This document shows positions 12,324 through 23,715 of a stretch of 64,000 bases of DNA, piece after piece. The translations under genes and the position numbers were made by a program. Below the pieces are notes generated by a model. It was given only the letters and a program-made list of their open reading frames with translations, did no database searches and had not been told where the DNA came from. The stretch is from Bufo bufo. Taxonomy: Eukaryota; Chordata; Amphibia; Anura; Bufonidae. How positions within the stretch are numbered: the stretch's first letter is position 1; every line of letters starts with the position of its first letter. The stretch lies in the NCBI RefSeq assembly GCF_905171765.1, contig NC_053389.1:747659146-747723145 (forward strand), given 5' to 3'.

Positions 12324-13330
12324 GAATGGCAAATTTGGGAATGCTTTTTCAACCCAGAACAAAAAGTCTGCTTTTACGGTCACTACAAATAACTTGACCA
12401 GCTAAAACTGTGCAGATTTGGTTGAATAGAGATGTGAGACCTGTTTTTTTTTGCGCTGTGTGACAGTTATAGGTTTAATCACAGAATGACACTTCTATCA
12501 GCACGCTAGCGTGTGTCTTAGGTTTTTCTGAATGATACTATCAATAACTTCAATGTAAGATTTTCTTTTTGGGATAGATTTCAAGTAGGCCTGAAATACC
12601 ACAAACTAGTTATTTTCAGAATGGCAAATTTGGGAATGCTTTTTCAGCCCAGAACAAAAAGTCTGCTTTGACGGTCACTACAAATAACTTGACCAGCTAA
12701 AACTGTGCAGATTTGGTTGAATAGAGATGTGAGACCTGTTTTTTTTTTGCGCTGTGTGACAGTTATAGGTTTAATCACAGAATGACACTTCTATCAGCAC
12801 GCTAGCGTGTGTCTTAGGTTTTTCTGAATGATACTATCAATAACTTCAATGTAAGATTTTCTTTTTGGGATAGATTTCAAGTAGGCCTGAAATACCACAA
12901 ACTAGTTATTTTTAGAATGGCAAATTTGGGAATGCTTTTTCAACCCATAACAAAAAGTCTGCTTTGACGGTCACTACAAATAACTTGACCAGCTAAAACT
13001 GTGCAGATTTGGTTGAATAGAGATGTGAGACCTGTTTTTTTTTTGCGCTGTGTGACAGTTATAGGTTTAATCACAGAATGACACTTCTATCAGCACGCTA
13101 GCGTGTGTCTTAGGTTTTTCTGAATGATACTATCAATAACTTCAATGTAAGATTTTCTTTTTGGGATAGATTTCAAGTAGGCCTGAAATACCACAAACTA
13201 GTTATTTTCAGAATGGCAAATTTGGGAATGCTTTTTCAACCCAGAACAAAAAGTCTGCTTTGACGGTCACTACAAATAACTTGAACAGCTAAAACTGTGC
13301 AGATTTGGTTGAATAGAAATGTCAGGTCTA
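12324..13330 (-). repeat. ~296-bp tandem repeat upstream of the transposase (about 3.4 copies)
   Basis: The landmark gaatggcaaatttggg recurs at 12324, 12619, 12915 and 13211, a spacing of 295-296 bp. The copies are almost identical, which points to recent amplification. Each unit contains the small palindrome cacgctagcgtg and a T-run. The array begins about 25 bp upstream of the transposase ATG (minus strand). It lies between that ATG and the predicted promoter at ~13915, so it would be in the transcribed leader or a leader intron. Confidence 0.93.
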
Positions 13331-13349
13331 TTTTTTAGGCACTGGGTGA

Positions 13350-13640
13350 CAGGCTCAACTTGCCCCTGATGTAATATATGTCCAAAAAATAACCAGACTG
13401 TTGATGGTTAAATGCACTTCGGTGACACAGGCTCAGCCTGCAGCTGATGTAGTATATGGCCAAAAAATAATCAGACTGTTGATGGTTAAATGCACTTGGG
13501 TGAAACAGGCTCAGCCTGCAGCTGATGTAGTATATGGCCAAAAAATAACCAGACTGTTGATGGTTAAATGCACTTCGGTGACACAGGCTCAGCCTGCAGC
13601 TGATGTAGGATATAGCACAAAATAACCACACTATCGATGG
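13350..13640 (-). repeat. 78-bp tandem repeat in the hAT leader (about 4 copies)
   Basis: aggctcagcctgcagctgatg occurs at 13429, 13507 and 13585 (78-bp period), with degenerate partial copies on both sides. It lies between the predicted promoter and the 296-bp array. As 78 is divisible by three, short frames stay open on both strands; these are not considered genes. Confidence 0.9.
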
Positions 13641-13909
13641 TTAAATACACTTGGTGATAGCTCGTGCTGGCGCACCACAAGTCACAATATGGCTGCCGAT
13701 CACCCCAGAAAAAAAGTGATCTAAAAACGCTCTGGGCAGCCTCAAAAAAGTGAGCAAGTCAATAATAGCACTTGAATGATCCATAGCTGCAGATCGATCA
13801 CAGAATGAAGTCTTTTGGAGGAGTTAATCTGCCTAATCTCGCCCTAACGTCGCAGCTGCAACCTCTCCCTATACTGATCATAGCAGAGTGACGTGCGGCG
13901 CTACGTGAC

Positions 13910-13975
13910 TCCAGCTTAAATAGAGGCTGGGTCACATGGTGCACTGGCCAATCACAGCCATGCCAATAGTAGGCA
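13910..13975 (-). promoter_or_regulatory. Predicted hAT copy A transposase promoter
   Basis: On the minus strand, two inverted CCAAT boxes (plus-strand ccaat at about 13949 and 13965) lie ~30-50 bp upstream of ctatttaag, a TATA-like box at about 13915-13923. Transcription would start near 13885 and run ~1.6 kb through two tandem arrays to the ATG at 12299. This rests on motif spacing only. Confidence 0.45.
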
Positions 13976-14054
13976 AGGCTGTGATGGCCTCTTGGGGCAA
14001 GTAGTATGACGCTTGTTGATTGGCTGCTTTGCAGCCTTTCAAAAAGCGCCAAGA

Positions 14055-14177
14055 AAGCGCCGAACACCGAACCCGAACCCAGACTTTTACGAAAATGTTC
14101 GGGTTCGGGTCCGTGTCACGGACACCCCAAAATTCGGTACGAACCCGAACTATACAGTTCGGGTTCGCTCATCCCTA
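14055..14177. repeat. hAT copy A right terminus with subterminal TTCGGG repeats
   Basis: It contains cgaacccgaaccc, gttcgggttcgggtcc and cgaacccgaactatac, then gttcgggttcgctcatcccta at the tip. It mirrors the left terminus and supports paired transposase-binding ends. Confidence 0.75.
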
Positions 14178-14261
14178 GTCCCAACCCCATTTATAAGGCA
14201 AGAAATACCACTTATTTAACCTGACAGGGCACACCTGTGAAGTGAAAACCATTTTAAAGGA

Positions 14262-14352
14262 CTACCTCTTGAAGCTCATCAAGAGAATGCCAAGAGTGTG
14301 CAAAGCAGTAATCAAAGCAAAAGGTGGCTACTTTGAAGAACCTCGAATATGA
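14262..14352 (+). pseudogene. Tc1 transposase C-terminal fragment (right arm)
   Basis: The plus strand encodes YLLKLIKRMPRVCKAVIKAK and on to GGYFEEPRI plus a stop. This is the same final ~30 residues found on the minus strand at 6636-6722. The duplicate lies in the opposite arm of the foldback element and has no upstream coding sequence. Confidence 0.85.
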
Positions 14353-14475
14353 CATATTTTCAGTTGTTTGTTATGAATATAATTCCACATGTGGTAATTA
14401 ATAGTTTTGATGCCTTCAGTGTGAATCTACAATTTTCATAGTCATGAAAATAAAGAAAACTCTTCGAATAGCTTG

Positions 14476-14686
14476 CACCCCATTTAGCACAAATACATAA
14501 AATGCATAAATTTCATGAAAGCACAAATTTGCACCCTTTTTTGCAGTGTAATGCTACTTTGCAGTGGGACAATGCAACTGCAGCCATCAGAAAATCCTGT
14601 AGCTGTATCAGATTATTGCCCATGTATCTATGTATGATCTAGACATGGTGCTATCTTTTTCTTTCTTCACCTAGCTAGAAAAGAGA
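14476..14686. other. Unassigned noncoding sequence
   Basis: This AT-rich stretch begins where the Tc1 foldback loses its terminal bases. I see no open frame of note, terminal repeat or recognisable motif. Confidence 0.5.
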
Positions 14687-14688
14687 TA

Positions 14689-14977
14689 GGGGGAGATTTA
14701 TCAAAAACTAGCATTTTATGATGGTCAGTGACATCTGTGCTACTGGAGCATGCGCCTAATTGATAACGAGTTACAGGCCTCAACATAAATGATGCGCATC
14801 CTCCTGCAGTCCATGCCCCAGAATGAACGACAGCTCGGAGCTGCAGTCGGTTTCTGTCTTCACTTGTGCCATAAAACTGGCATAAATGAAGATAAATGTG
14901 CTGGCCATGCTGATCCCGCCCTTGCAACGCCACTTCTCAGGAAACTGGCGAGGGTGGTATAGAAAATAAATCTCCCC
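14689..14977. mobile_element. TA-flanked MITE
   Basis: The termini gggggagatttatcaaaa and, inverted, ggggagatttattttcta are flanked by TA at 14687-14688 and 14978-14979. The 289-bp size, lack of coding capacity and TA duplication fit a Tc1/mariner-type miniature element. Confidence 0.75.
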
Positions 14978-14979
14978 TA

Positions 14980-15429
14980 TCATATTTTTATTGATTCACA
15001 CTTTTTTGAAAATACAGAACGTAATTAATTGCTTATTTAGAGCAGCAGAAAGAATCACAAGAGGGGAGTTCACATAAATCAAAACCAACATCTGTTTCAT
15101 CTAGCTACAATGAGTTGTATCAGGGCAATGTGTTGTAGCACCGTACCTCACAACAACTATGGAACGCGGAGTGCAGCTGCTGCCTTTAAGCAACAGACTT
15201 TCTCCTCCTTTGTGATTTCTTTCTGAGATCTCAGTATATACTTTCTGGCATTAACAAGTGGCAAGTGAAGTGCTGCAACTTCAATTTGTCTCCTCATTGT
15301 AATATCTGTTCAGAAGTACGGCATACTGTGCATGAAGCAGAATATACAGCTGCCTGCCAGGTCATGAAGGAATCCACACCATGTTTTCAATAAAAAAATA
15401 TAAAAAAAATAATAGAGCATGATGAATAT
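14980..15429. other. Unassigned noncoding sequence between elements
   Basis: No coding region or structured RNA gene is evident. An A-rich stretch with aataaaaaaatataaaaaaaa at about 15388-15412 could be the tail of an old retroposon, but no target duplication could be paired with it. Confidence 0.4.
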
Positions 15430-15621
15430 TAGAGTTGAGTCAATGGAAGATGACATAGTGGAAATCGATCCGAATTTCAGGAAAAATTTGATTCACACCG
15501 AAGTCAAATTTTCTCACGCTTTGTGGTAACGAATCACATTTTTTCCTAAGATGGCTGCTGCACGTGTGAGGACATGGAGAAAGGAACTCTGGGAAGGTGG
15601 GATCACCCATAATGCCATGCA

Positions 15622-15670
15622 TGCAGCCAATCAGCAGCCAGCCCTGTGATGTCACAGCCCTATAAACAGC
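15622..15670 (+). promoter_or_regulatory. Predicted hAT family F promoter
   Basis: A CCAAT box in agccaatcag (about 15626), a CRE-like tgatgtcaca (about 15647) and tataaac at 15661 lie in ordinary core-promoter order. The transposase ATG follows at 16211. The ~540-bp leader contains a duplicated ~90-bp block with tttgccgtgtattagt at about 16070 and 16148. Confidence 0.5.
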
Positions 15671-16210
15671 GGCAGCCATCTTAGATTCTGCCATTTACCA
15701 GTACACTTAGTGCAGGGAGAGAAGTCTGCAGACACTAGGGACAGTTATAGGAAAGACTTGATTGTGGTGAAAAAACGATTTATAAGTGCAGGGAAAGGAT
15801 AGGGAGGAATCGTTCCACAGTATTTGTGTAGAACAGGGTTCAGTAGGGGCGATTACAGATTGGGTAATAGGAACAATCCTATCACACCTTGGTGCACTGA
15901 CTGGGGATCCAAATTACAATTATACAGCTCTGTAATTCCAGCAAACCGTTCTTGTAATTGGGGTGCAAGTGCTGTTTGATACAGCCATTAACAGGGTTTA
16001 TTACAAGGAAATATTTCTAGAGTACGTCTTATTTGCCCTTGTGCGGTGAGTTGCATTTTGTAAAGCCCTTTTTGCCGTGTATTAGTGTAAAAAAAAAATA
16101 TATAGTTGCCCTTCTGCGGTGCCGTGATATATTCTACAGCCCTGTTTGCCGTGTATTAGTAGCGAAATAAAAAATATTTGATCTAACATTTGATTATTTG
16201 ATCTAACAGT

Positions 16211-19200
16211 ATGTCATACAGAGAAGTGCCAGGCCCTGCACAGGGGAGTGGCAGAGGCCTAAATGTTTCTGGGGCAGGCAGAGGTCGCAGCAGAGTAAGA
16301 GGGCGTAGCAGCAGGGGTCACAGCGAGAGGCCTGATCTCCCGGTGTCATCTAGCGGTCGTGTCTTGACCAGCAACCCAGCAGTTCTTGAATGGTTGACTC
16401 GGTCATCCACTTCTTTCCAAGTGACATCAGACACCCCAAGCCAAGAGTCGGTGGGTTCCTCTGACCGGACGCTTAGTTGGCATGGCCCAGGAGCAGACCT
16501 TTAGCCCCCACCTGTTTTAAACCTTCCTCTGTCATTTTCAGATCCCTCACCGTGAGAAGTATTATATGCCGTAGGCTCAGCTCCACTTTTAAGCGAGGAA
16601 GAGCTATGAGAGGACAGTCAGCAGCTAATGGCAAGCCAAGATGTGGAGGAGACATCCGCCGCTTCCTCCGCTAGGCGGGCAAGTAGTTATTAGGAGAGTG
16701 GTGTGGGAGCTGGTGTTGCGAGCCTAAACCTAAACACGATTGAGGAGAACATCAGACAGTACTCGATGATGATGATGTAGCTGATCATACTTTGGAGGTA
16801 GGTGATGAAGGGCTTCATCAATATAGGGAGAGGAGGGTGGCAGCTTGCCTATGAGCATGGGCGAGAGTCAGCAGGGTGGCAGCAGTGGGAGGTCGGTAGC
16901 CAAACATGCTCGGGGTAGACCACCTGCTTCGCAGGAGCCTACCTGGCCAGGAAGTAGAGGTGCAGGGGTTCAAGGAGGCAGCGGCGGTAGCAGGTAGGGG
17001 TAAAATCACCTACTCGGCTGTGTGGCAGTTTTTTGTTAGGCCACCGGAGGAGGTGAATGTGGCAATATGTAGAATCTGTGGGCAGAGGGTGAAGCGTAGC
17101 CAGGGTGCAAATGTTGGCACCACGGCTCTGTGTCAACATATGCAGCGTCACGATAAAGTGGCCTGGGAGAACCGTGGCTCCGATGTGGTAGTCCAGCCTG
17201 CCGCAGCAACCGCTCCATCACCCAGTGGCACACACCTGGTTTCAGGCAGTCGAGGCTCCACCACCTCAGCCGAAGGGAGCTATCTGTCCTTCCCATCATC
17301 TGCTGGTCCTGATGCTCCTGCTCTTCCTGCTCCCATTCCTCGTCAGTCATTCTGTCAGCAATCGATCACTGAAGCGATTGCCAAGACACAACAGCATGCA
17401 TGCACTCATCCAACGGCACAGAAGCTGAACGTGCTCCTGTCCAAGTTGCAGGTGCTGCAGTCCCTCCCTTTCCAAATAGTGGACTCTGCACCTTTCAGAG
17501 AACTGATGGCTTGTGCTGAGCTGAGGTGGAGAATCCCAAGCCATCATTTCTTTGCCATAAAAGCAGTACCAGCCCTGCACACTTATGTAGAACAGAAGGT
17601 AGACCAGTCATTGAGCCTGTCAGTGTCTGCCAAAGTGCACAACAGCGCCGACATGTGGAGCTGTAACTACGGTCAGGGACAATACATGTCCTTTATGACC
17701 CACTGGGTCAATCTGGTTCCTGCACAGACACACCAGCAACTTGGCCAGGTGACGCCGCTTCCGCTTCCATATTGCCACGCCGTTGATCCACTAACAATGT
17801 CCGCCTCTGCTGCCTCATCCTCCTCCGTGTCCTCAGTCTCCACTGCAGGGATAATTCACAGTGCCCCTCCAGCATACCACATGTGCAGGGCACGGCGGTG
17901 TCACGCTGTTCTGCACCTCGTTTGCTGGGAGAACGGAGTCACACAGGGGAGGAACTGCTCCATGTCCTTCATCAAGAAATCGAATCCTGTCTTTCTCCAG
18001 GACAACTGAAAATCGGAACCATGGTGACCGACAACGGGAATAACATTGTATCGGCGATGTGTCAAGGAGGGCTGAGCAATGCGCCCTGCATGGCACGTGT
18101 TCAATCTCATTGTCAAGCTGTTCTTGAAGTCTTCCACCCATCTGCAAGACATCCTAAAAATGGGCAGGAAACTTTGCATGCACTTTAGCCACTCGTACAC
18201 CGCAAAGGACACCCTCCTTGAGCTGCAGCGGCAGAACAGCATCCCCCAACATTGGCTGACATGTGAAGTTTCTACCCGTTGGAATTCCACCCTCCATATG
18301 TTTAAACAAGTGTACAAACAGAGAAAGGCCGTAAACTATTTCCTGATGATCCAAGCGGACAGGAGTACTCCCCTGTGTAACTTTGATGGCAGCCAGTGGC
18401 AGCTCATGAGTGAAACCTGCCGTTTGCTCAGGCCCTTTGAGGAGGGCACGTTACTTGTCAGTCGCTAGGACTACGGGATGAACGATGTCATTCCACTTCT
18501 TCATGTCCTGAAACAGATGCTTATAAATATGGCTAGTCAGGTGACTGAAGACGTGGCACTTAGATCTTATGGCCACGTGAGCCCTGTGGGGGCTGAACTG
18601 GAGGAGGAGGAGGACATTAGAGCACAAGCAATGTGTAGTGAAATGGGTGGTTTTGCTACAGAGTTGACAGGAGAGGAGGAGCAGCAGCAGCCAGAGGAGC
18701 TACAGGGCGATGAAAAAGATGAGGCAGAGGACCCAGACACACAATGGCAGTATGCAGTGAGGATAGAGACAGGGAGTCCCTCCAAGTCATTTGCGCAAAT
18801 GGCCCGCTGCATGCTCACTTGCTTGGGTAGTGACAGCCAAATTGTCACCATTCGGCAGAAGGATGACTTCTGGCTCTCCACCTTAATGGATCCTCGCTAC
18901 CGGTCCAAAATGGTAGCCTTTTTTACACCGACTAAGAGGAAGGACAAACTGAACTAATATAGAGACATCCTATGTAGTCAGTTGGCCGCTGCCTATCTGC
19001 GCCATCGACCATCCTCTCGCAGGTCTGACCGGGGGGACCCTCTGCGCTCACATTCCACTGCCATGGCTGCTGGGGAGGGGTGGGGTGGCAGGAGCAGTAC
19101 CAGCTCCATCAACAGCAGCCTGAGTCTACAGTCGCTGATGAGCAGCTTCCTTCACCTGCAAAGTGAAAAAACTACTCAACAGCAGCTATATGTAGAGCAG

Positions 19201-19413
19201 AACCTGAACCACCAGGTGGTAGCATACTTGGAGTTCACCCTGTTAGCCGTCATTGAAGATCCGCTGGACTACTGGGCAGCCAAATTGGATTTGTGGCTTC
19301 AACTGGCCGATTTTGCCCTGGAAAAGGTATCCTGTCCAGCCAGTTGTGTGGCATCAGAGCGGGTGTTTAATATGGTGGGGGCCATAGTTACCTCAAGAAA
19401 AACTCGCCTCCTG
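16211..19413 (+). pseudogene. hAT transposase, family F, multiple lesions
   Basis: The likely start is ATG 16211 (MSYREVPGPAQGSGRG), again Arg/Gly-rich; this frame stops at 16504. The BED-type finger is in a second frame from 16906 (AICRICGQRV ... CQHMQRHDK). The core follows: ADMWSCNYGQGQY, where TTDTW has become ADMW but the Asp remains, then VTDNGNNIVSAM, NAPCMARV and RWNSTLHMF. In-frame stops lie at 18466 (TAG) and 18955 (TAA), with frameshifts between 17880 and 18190. DFWLSTLMDPRYRSKM and the C-terminal dimerisation part (DYWAAKLDLWLQLADFALE, SERVFNMVGAIV) are recognisable. After RKTRLL the frame runs straight into a minisatellite instead of the usual final residues. Nonfunctional. Confidence 0.92.
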
Positions 19414-19860
19414 ATGGTGCCACCACCTCCACACTATGTCACCTTGCCACTCTGTGGTCTCCTCATGCTGCTGCCACCTCCACACTATGTCACCTTGCCA
19501 CTCTGTGGCCTCCTGATGCTGCCGACACCTCCACACTATGTCACCTTGCTACTCTGTGGTCTCTTCATGCTCCTGCCAACTCCACAATATGTCACCTTGC
19601 CAGTCTGTGGCCTCCTGATGCTGCTGCCCCCTCCACACTATGTCACCTTGCCTCTCTGTGGTCTCCTCATACTGTTGCCACCTCCACACTATGTCACCTT
19701 GCCACTCTGTGGTCTTATTATGCTGCCTTCACCTCCACACTCTGACATTGTGCCACTCTGTGGCCTCCTGATGCTGCCGCCACCTCCACACTCTGTTATT
19801 GTGCCACTCTGTGCCCTCCTCTCATGCTGTTCCCACCCTCCCCACTTCATGACTGGGCCA
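19414..19860 (+). repeat. 60-bp minisatellite fused to the transposase 3' end
   Basis: About 7.5 copies of a 60-bp unit contain ccacctccacactatgtcac. The unit is 20 codons long, so the transposase frame continues through it as a repeat of HYVTLPLCGLLML-like residues until 19929. The array replaces the expected end of the dimerisation domain, so a deletion probably joined it to the coding region. It was probably 3' untranslated DNA originally. Confidence 0.9.
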
Positions 19861-20387
19861 CTATTTAGCTTTTTTGGCTTGGCTGCCTTTATAATTTATT
19901 TGACACTTCTTCTGATCTGTCAGAAGTAAGTTAAAATGAGATGCACAACGGATCCTCTCTGTCTAGCAGTTGTAAGGACCGTATGGTCCCATCAGAATTG
20001 GCTTATGATTTGGTAGCCAAAAGCAGGAGTGGGTACAAAACACAGAAGACTTATATTGCGTTCACGTGTCATCTCTGTTTTGGATCCACTCCTGTTTTTT
20101 TTGGCATTAGCTATACTCATGGATTGCTAACCAAATGCTGACCGAGTGAACGCGGATGCTCCACAGACAGGATCCGTTTTTTGTGGGTTATTGTTCTGAC
20201 AGATCAGAGGAAGGGCAAAATAATCAGTGACGTCAACACAAACTTACTGCTGACACCCTCTCCACTCTGTCAGGGGAGCTCTACTTGTATAAGCGTTTAA
20301 TAGAACAGGTTCTGTTGACATATTTGTGGAATCAGCTGATGACAGTGTAAAAGAAGTGCGCTTCTTCTTGACACTAACATCGACCTG

Positions 20388-20684
20388 TAAGGCTGAGTTC
20401 ATACTTCAGTTATTTGGTCAGTTGTGGCCCTGTGACTTCCCAAATGAGTGAAGTGTGCAGTGATTCTAAGAGCGACGCCTGTCATCTGCATGTCATACAG
20501 ACTCACAGTATTATTTCACTACCAAAGCAGACTCCCTATGGGTGTGCCCAGCCCAATTTTTCTATGTAATTACTGTATACTGTATATGCCATACGGAAAA
20601 ACGGAACAGAAACGAAAACACAACGGAAACAAAAAACTGAAAAACGGATCTGAAAAAGCCATACGGTCGTGTGAAAGAGGCCTA
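20388..20684. mobile_element. Probable MITE with TTTCACAC-type end
   Basis: The right end tcgtgtgaaagaggccta and the left end taaggctgagttcatact form a weak inverted repeat. The right terminus is the same as that of the foldback at 40562-41471. It is noncoding and lies in the 3' part of hAT family F. Confidence 0.5.
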
Positions 20685-20870
20685 ATGGAGATCATATAAT
20701 TCTTTATTAGTTGCATCATGAACAGTTACATTTTTATTAAAGAGAATCTATCAAGATGTGTTTTTACATGATATTTGTGGGAGATGGATTGAAAAACCAA
20801 ATTGAATAAGGTCACGCTAGCTTGTCATCAATTACACCGTCTGTTTCACTGCAGAGGAAAATGAGTGTGA

Positions 20871-20979
20871 GCCTAGGCCTGGGATGGCCAACCTGAGGCT
20901 CTCCAGCTGCAGGGCATGGTGTGAATTGTAGTTTTAGAATAGCTCGAGAGCCGCAGGCTGGCCATGTCTGGCCTAGGCT
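20871..20979. mobile_element. Small foldback element
   Basis: gcctaggcctgggatggcca at the left and its near-complement (tggccatgtctggcctaggc) at the right bracket ctctccagctg and ctcgagagccgcagg, which also pair. It is a ~109-bp stem-loop resembling miniature hAT derivatives; class assignment is tentative. Confidence 0.55.
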
Positions 20980-21233
20980 AAGCCTGTTCAATATAGAAGT
21001 TAAATTGCTGCCATACTCTATTGGTGCCACTTAACCAAGGGTGGGAGGTAGTGAGTCTCAAATAACCAGAGACAAAAAAATGTTCTGTAGATCCAGTACA
21101 TTCATACAGTATGTACTGCTTGCAATTCTGTTTCCAGGGAGAGAAAGATGTTGCCTGGGATCCAGCACAGGATCAAGGATTTCTTGGTAAATATTTATGT
21201 ATTGATTTTTAAAAAAAAAAAATCCTGTCAATT

Positions 21234-21790
21234 AAGGGTGAGCGAACCAGTTTTGTTCGGTCTGAACTTTGCTATTTTTCTGACGACAGAGAAACCCTAA
21301 TATGTTCAGTTTTTTTGTGGCACATTCATTATCACTAAAACAGCGCTTAGAAAGAAAAAGGGTCCTCACATGAACCTGAGAATAGATGCAGTCGAGAGCT
21401 TGCCCTGATTGGCTCAGAGGCTGACAGACAGCCTGGATGAGCTAATCATTGCTGCAGCCGAAAGCCTTTCTGCACTGGGCTGTGAATGATGGTAGTTGGG
21501 TCTTACAATGTGTGCAGAAAAAGAATCTTAGGGAGTCAGGGAGAGTAAAAAAAAACAATCAGGGACAGTCAGAAATCAATTAAGCTTATTACTGTACCAG
21601 GAGGAGTGAAGGGAAATACTGTGTGTATTGTGTATAGGAGAAAGAAACAGAACAGCTGACAGACAGGGAGAGAGGAAACAGGACCTGTAGCTGACTGTGT
21701 GTGCTGTCAAAAGTACAGGTGCACCTCAACAGCAGCTACCTGCAAGCAAATACTTTTATTTTTCCCCCTTTTTCACAGAAATTCTTTTTT
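21234..21790 (+). mobile_element. hAT-like left-end fragment, nested in family F
   Basis: It starts taagggtgagcgaaccag, resembling the TAGRGWTGAGCGAAC ends of the hAT family in this window. An inverted CCAAT (gattggctc) lies near 21408, followed by a purine-rich leader. There is no transposase and no right end. The start of an autonomous element that was later truncated is the simplest reading. Confidence 0.45.
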
Positions 21791-21809
21791 TTGTGGGGTT
21801 CTATTTAAT

Positions 21810-22210
21810 TAAAGCTAGTTTTACACTTGCGGCAAGGAACTCCAGCAGGCTGTTCCAGTGGGTGAACAGCCTGTCGGATAGATGCTGCCGCTAGTGCACA
21901 CATGCCCCCGGACTACCGCTCTGGCCCCATTGACTATAATGGGGAGGGCCGGAGTTCCGGCGGCAGCACGGCAAACATGCCAAGAGACGGCTGGAATAAA
22001 AGTAAAACATGCCGTACTTTTATTCCTGCTGCCTCTCGGCATGTTTGCCGTGTTGCTGACGGATCTCCGGCCCGCCCCTATTATAGTCAATGGGGCTGGA
22101 GCGGTAGTCCGGGGGCACGTGTGCACTAGCAGCAGCATGGATCCGACAGGCTGTTCACCCGCCGGAACAGCTTGCCGGAGTTCCTTGCTGCTAGTGTGAA
22201 AGTACCCTTA
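21810..22210. mobile_element. Foldback MITE
   Basis: The ends taaagctagttttacacttg and, inverted, taagggtactttcacactag are followed on both sides by gc(g/a)gcaaggaactcc. The arms contain two mirror blocks (cggcatgtttgccgtg and its complement) around the centre near 22010. It is 401 bp, noncoding and symmetric enough that paired mirror frames appear on both strands. Confidence 0.75.
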
Positions 22211-22776
22211 GTAGCATATAGATACGTGATTACTGCAGCAATACCCATGGTGTGACAGCAATCTACCAGTTTGTATTAAGGTGAAATTTAGCGTCAAGCC
22301 TCAATCGTCCATTTACGTATATTCAGTTTCCACACAGGTGGAATTGTTAAATTTTATTAAACCAGCATACAGTATATGTGATTACTACAATACACAAGGT
22401 ATAGCAGCAATCTAATAGTGTGTATTAATGAGAAATTAATACACGTCACGAAGCACATTTTTTTGTAAGTAGCGGGTGCAATGACAGGGAGCTGCGATAG
22501 CGTCACCCCCGTCATTGTACCCCTCAGATGACGCGCCACATGGATTTCGGCCAGGGTCTTCAAGCAAGATAGAGGCTGGCGGCCTGTTGCGAACACATGA
22601 AGAAGGTAAGTTTGATTTTTTTTGTTTTTTATACTATTTCAGGTTAAATCGATTCGCTGACACGAAGCACGAGGACATTCGGCTTCTAGGCTAATCGAAT
22701 ATTATCCTGAAATTTGGATCAAATTCCACTTCATGGGATTCAATTCATTCATCTCTAATAATAATAATCATAGCAA

Positions 22777-22801
22777 ATTATTATTATTATTATTATTATT
22801 A
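22777..22801. repeat. (TTA)n microsatellite
   Basis: An uninterrupted TTA run of about eight units lies 20 bp beyond the right end of hAT family F. Confidence 0.95.
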
Positions 22802-22814
22802 CTTTTTTATTTTT

Positions 22815-23460
22815 TTATTCCTTCCTAGTAAATTAATTGCACTATGACAGTGCTTTCAGTTTGTCACATTCTGCTTTTCAGCTCTGCCCAGACAAATGCT
22901 GAGATAATTATTATCTCTCTAGATTAATAAAATGTATTGATTTCTGGGAAGTCTACTTATTGGCCCCTTGCTTGCTTTTCAATCACTGCGGCCTCCTGTC
23001 TGTCCACACGTAACATTTGGATTACAACACCCCTTGTTTCCAAGACAACCACTCCTAAGTCTTTAATTGGCTTTATCTGCTCACTGTGGAATTAAAGTGG
23101 TTGGATCAGAAGTCGTGTAGAACTGTTCCTTACTTAACTCATTTGGACTCATTTATTACTAATGTTAACCCCTTCAGTGTCCACATGAAAGCCTTTGTGT
23201 ATTTGTGGAGTCTGATATTTCCATTCTGATCACAGTAGATAGATTTCCATGCAGCAGACCATTCTCAAGACTATACTGCTACTACTTAGTTACATATAGA
23301 ATTGACTCCCAAATCAGACTCCCAGTGTACATTAGACCTAAGGTCAGATCCCCTAAAACAGACAACCAATCACATCAGTCCTCAAATCAGACAAAAATTA
23401 AACAGAACTGCACTGTGACCTGACGTCGTACAGCACACTACGTCCTGCCAGCACTTTCAG
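22815..23460. other. Unassigned sequence, possibly unique host DNA
   Basis: I see no terminal repeats, arrays or element motifs and no convincing frame. It separates hAT families F and E and is one of the few stretches that could be single-copy. Confidence 0.4.
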
Positions 23461-23715
23461 TAGAGATGGCCTTGCAGTTCGCCCGTGCGGTCGTTTGGCG
23501 GAGAACTTTGAGCGTTCGTGATTTTCAGAACATGCGAACATATGGCGATGTCCACCGGCGCCATATTGTTTTGCATTGCGCCGAATTTTGACCCATGACA
23601 CATCCATCAGGTTGGACAGGACAGCCAATTGAGACGTTTCAGCACATGGACACACCCCCACCCTATCACAGAACCCGATCTGGCAGACATTTTACATTCT
23701 GTGTTTTGCCAGTGT

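Larger units (their letters stand above)
7100..14177 (-). mobile_element. Complete hAT transposon, copy A, with 8-bp target duplication
   Basis: The 7078-bp element is flanked by the 8-bp direct repeat gtcccaac at 7092-7099 and 14178-14185, the duplication length typical of hAT elements. The ends are tagagttgagcgaac and, inverted, tagggatgagcgaac. Reading along the minus strand, it contains a right-end promoter, two tandem arrays in the leader (78 bp and 296 bp), the broken transposase (12299 to 8884), a 141-bp tandem array and the left terminus. It interrupts a Tc1-derived foldback. Copy B at 57431 is nearly identical. Confidence 0.96.
6487..14475. mobile_element. Tc1-derived foldback element, interrupted by hAT copy A
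   Basis: The left end cagtacagaccaaaagtttg follows TA at 6485-6486. The element's own DNA is 6487-7099 plus 14186-~14475; the rest is the hAT insertion. The right arm (14262-14475) is the inverted counterpart of the left arm (about 6510-6722) but stops before the terminal ~40 bp, where aactcttcgaat changes to unrelated DNA. Both arms carry the same piece of transposase C-terminus in opposite orientation, so this is an internally deleted derivative with long inverted arms. Confidence 0.85.
15430..22757 (+). mobile_element. hAT transposon, family F, old and with nested insertions
   Basis: The left end tagagttgagtcaatgg and the right end (inverted: tagagatgaatgaattg) match over the terminal ~50 bp, both reaching ccgaatttcagg or ccaaatttcagg. 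Flanking 8-mers (atgaatat and ataataat) match at only 5 of 8 positions, and a TTA microsatellite abuts the right end. The element has a promoter, a broken plus-strand transposase and a 60-bp minisatellite. Its 3' part holds two MITEs, a small foldback and another hAT left end. Confidence 0.75.
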
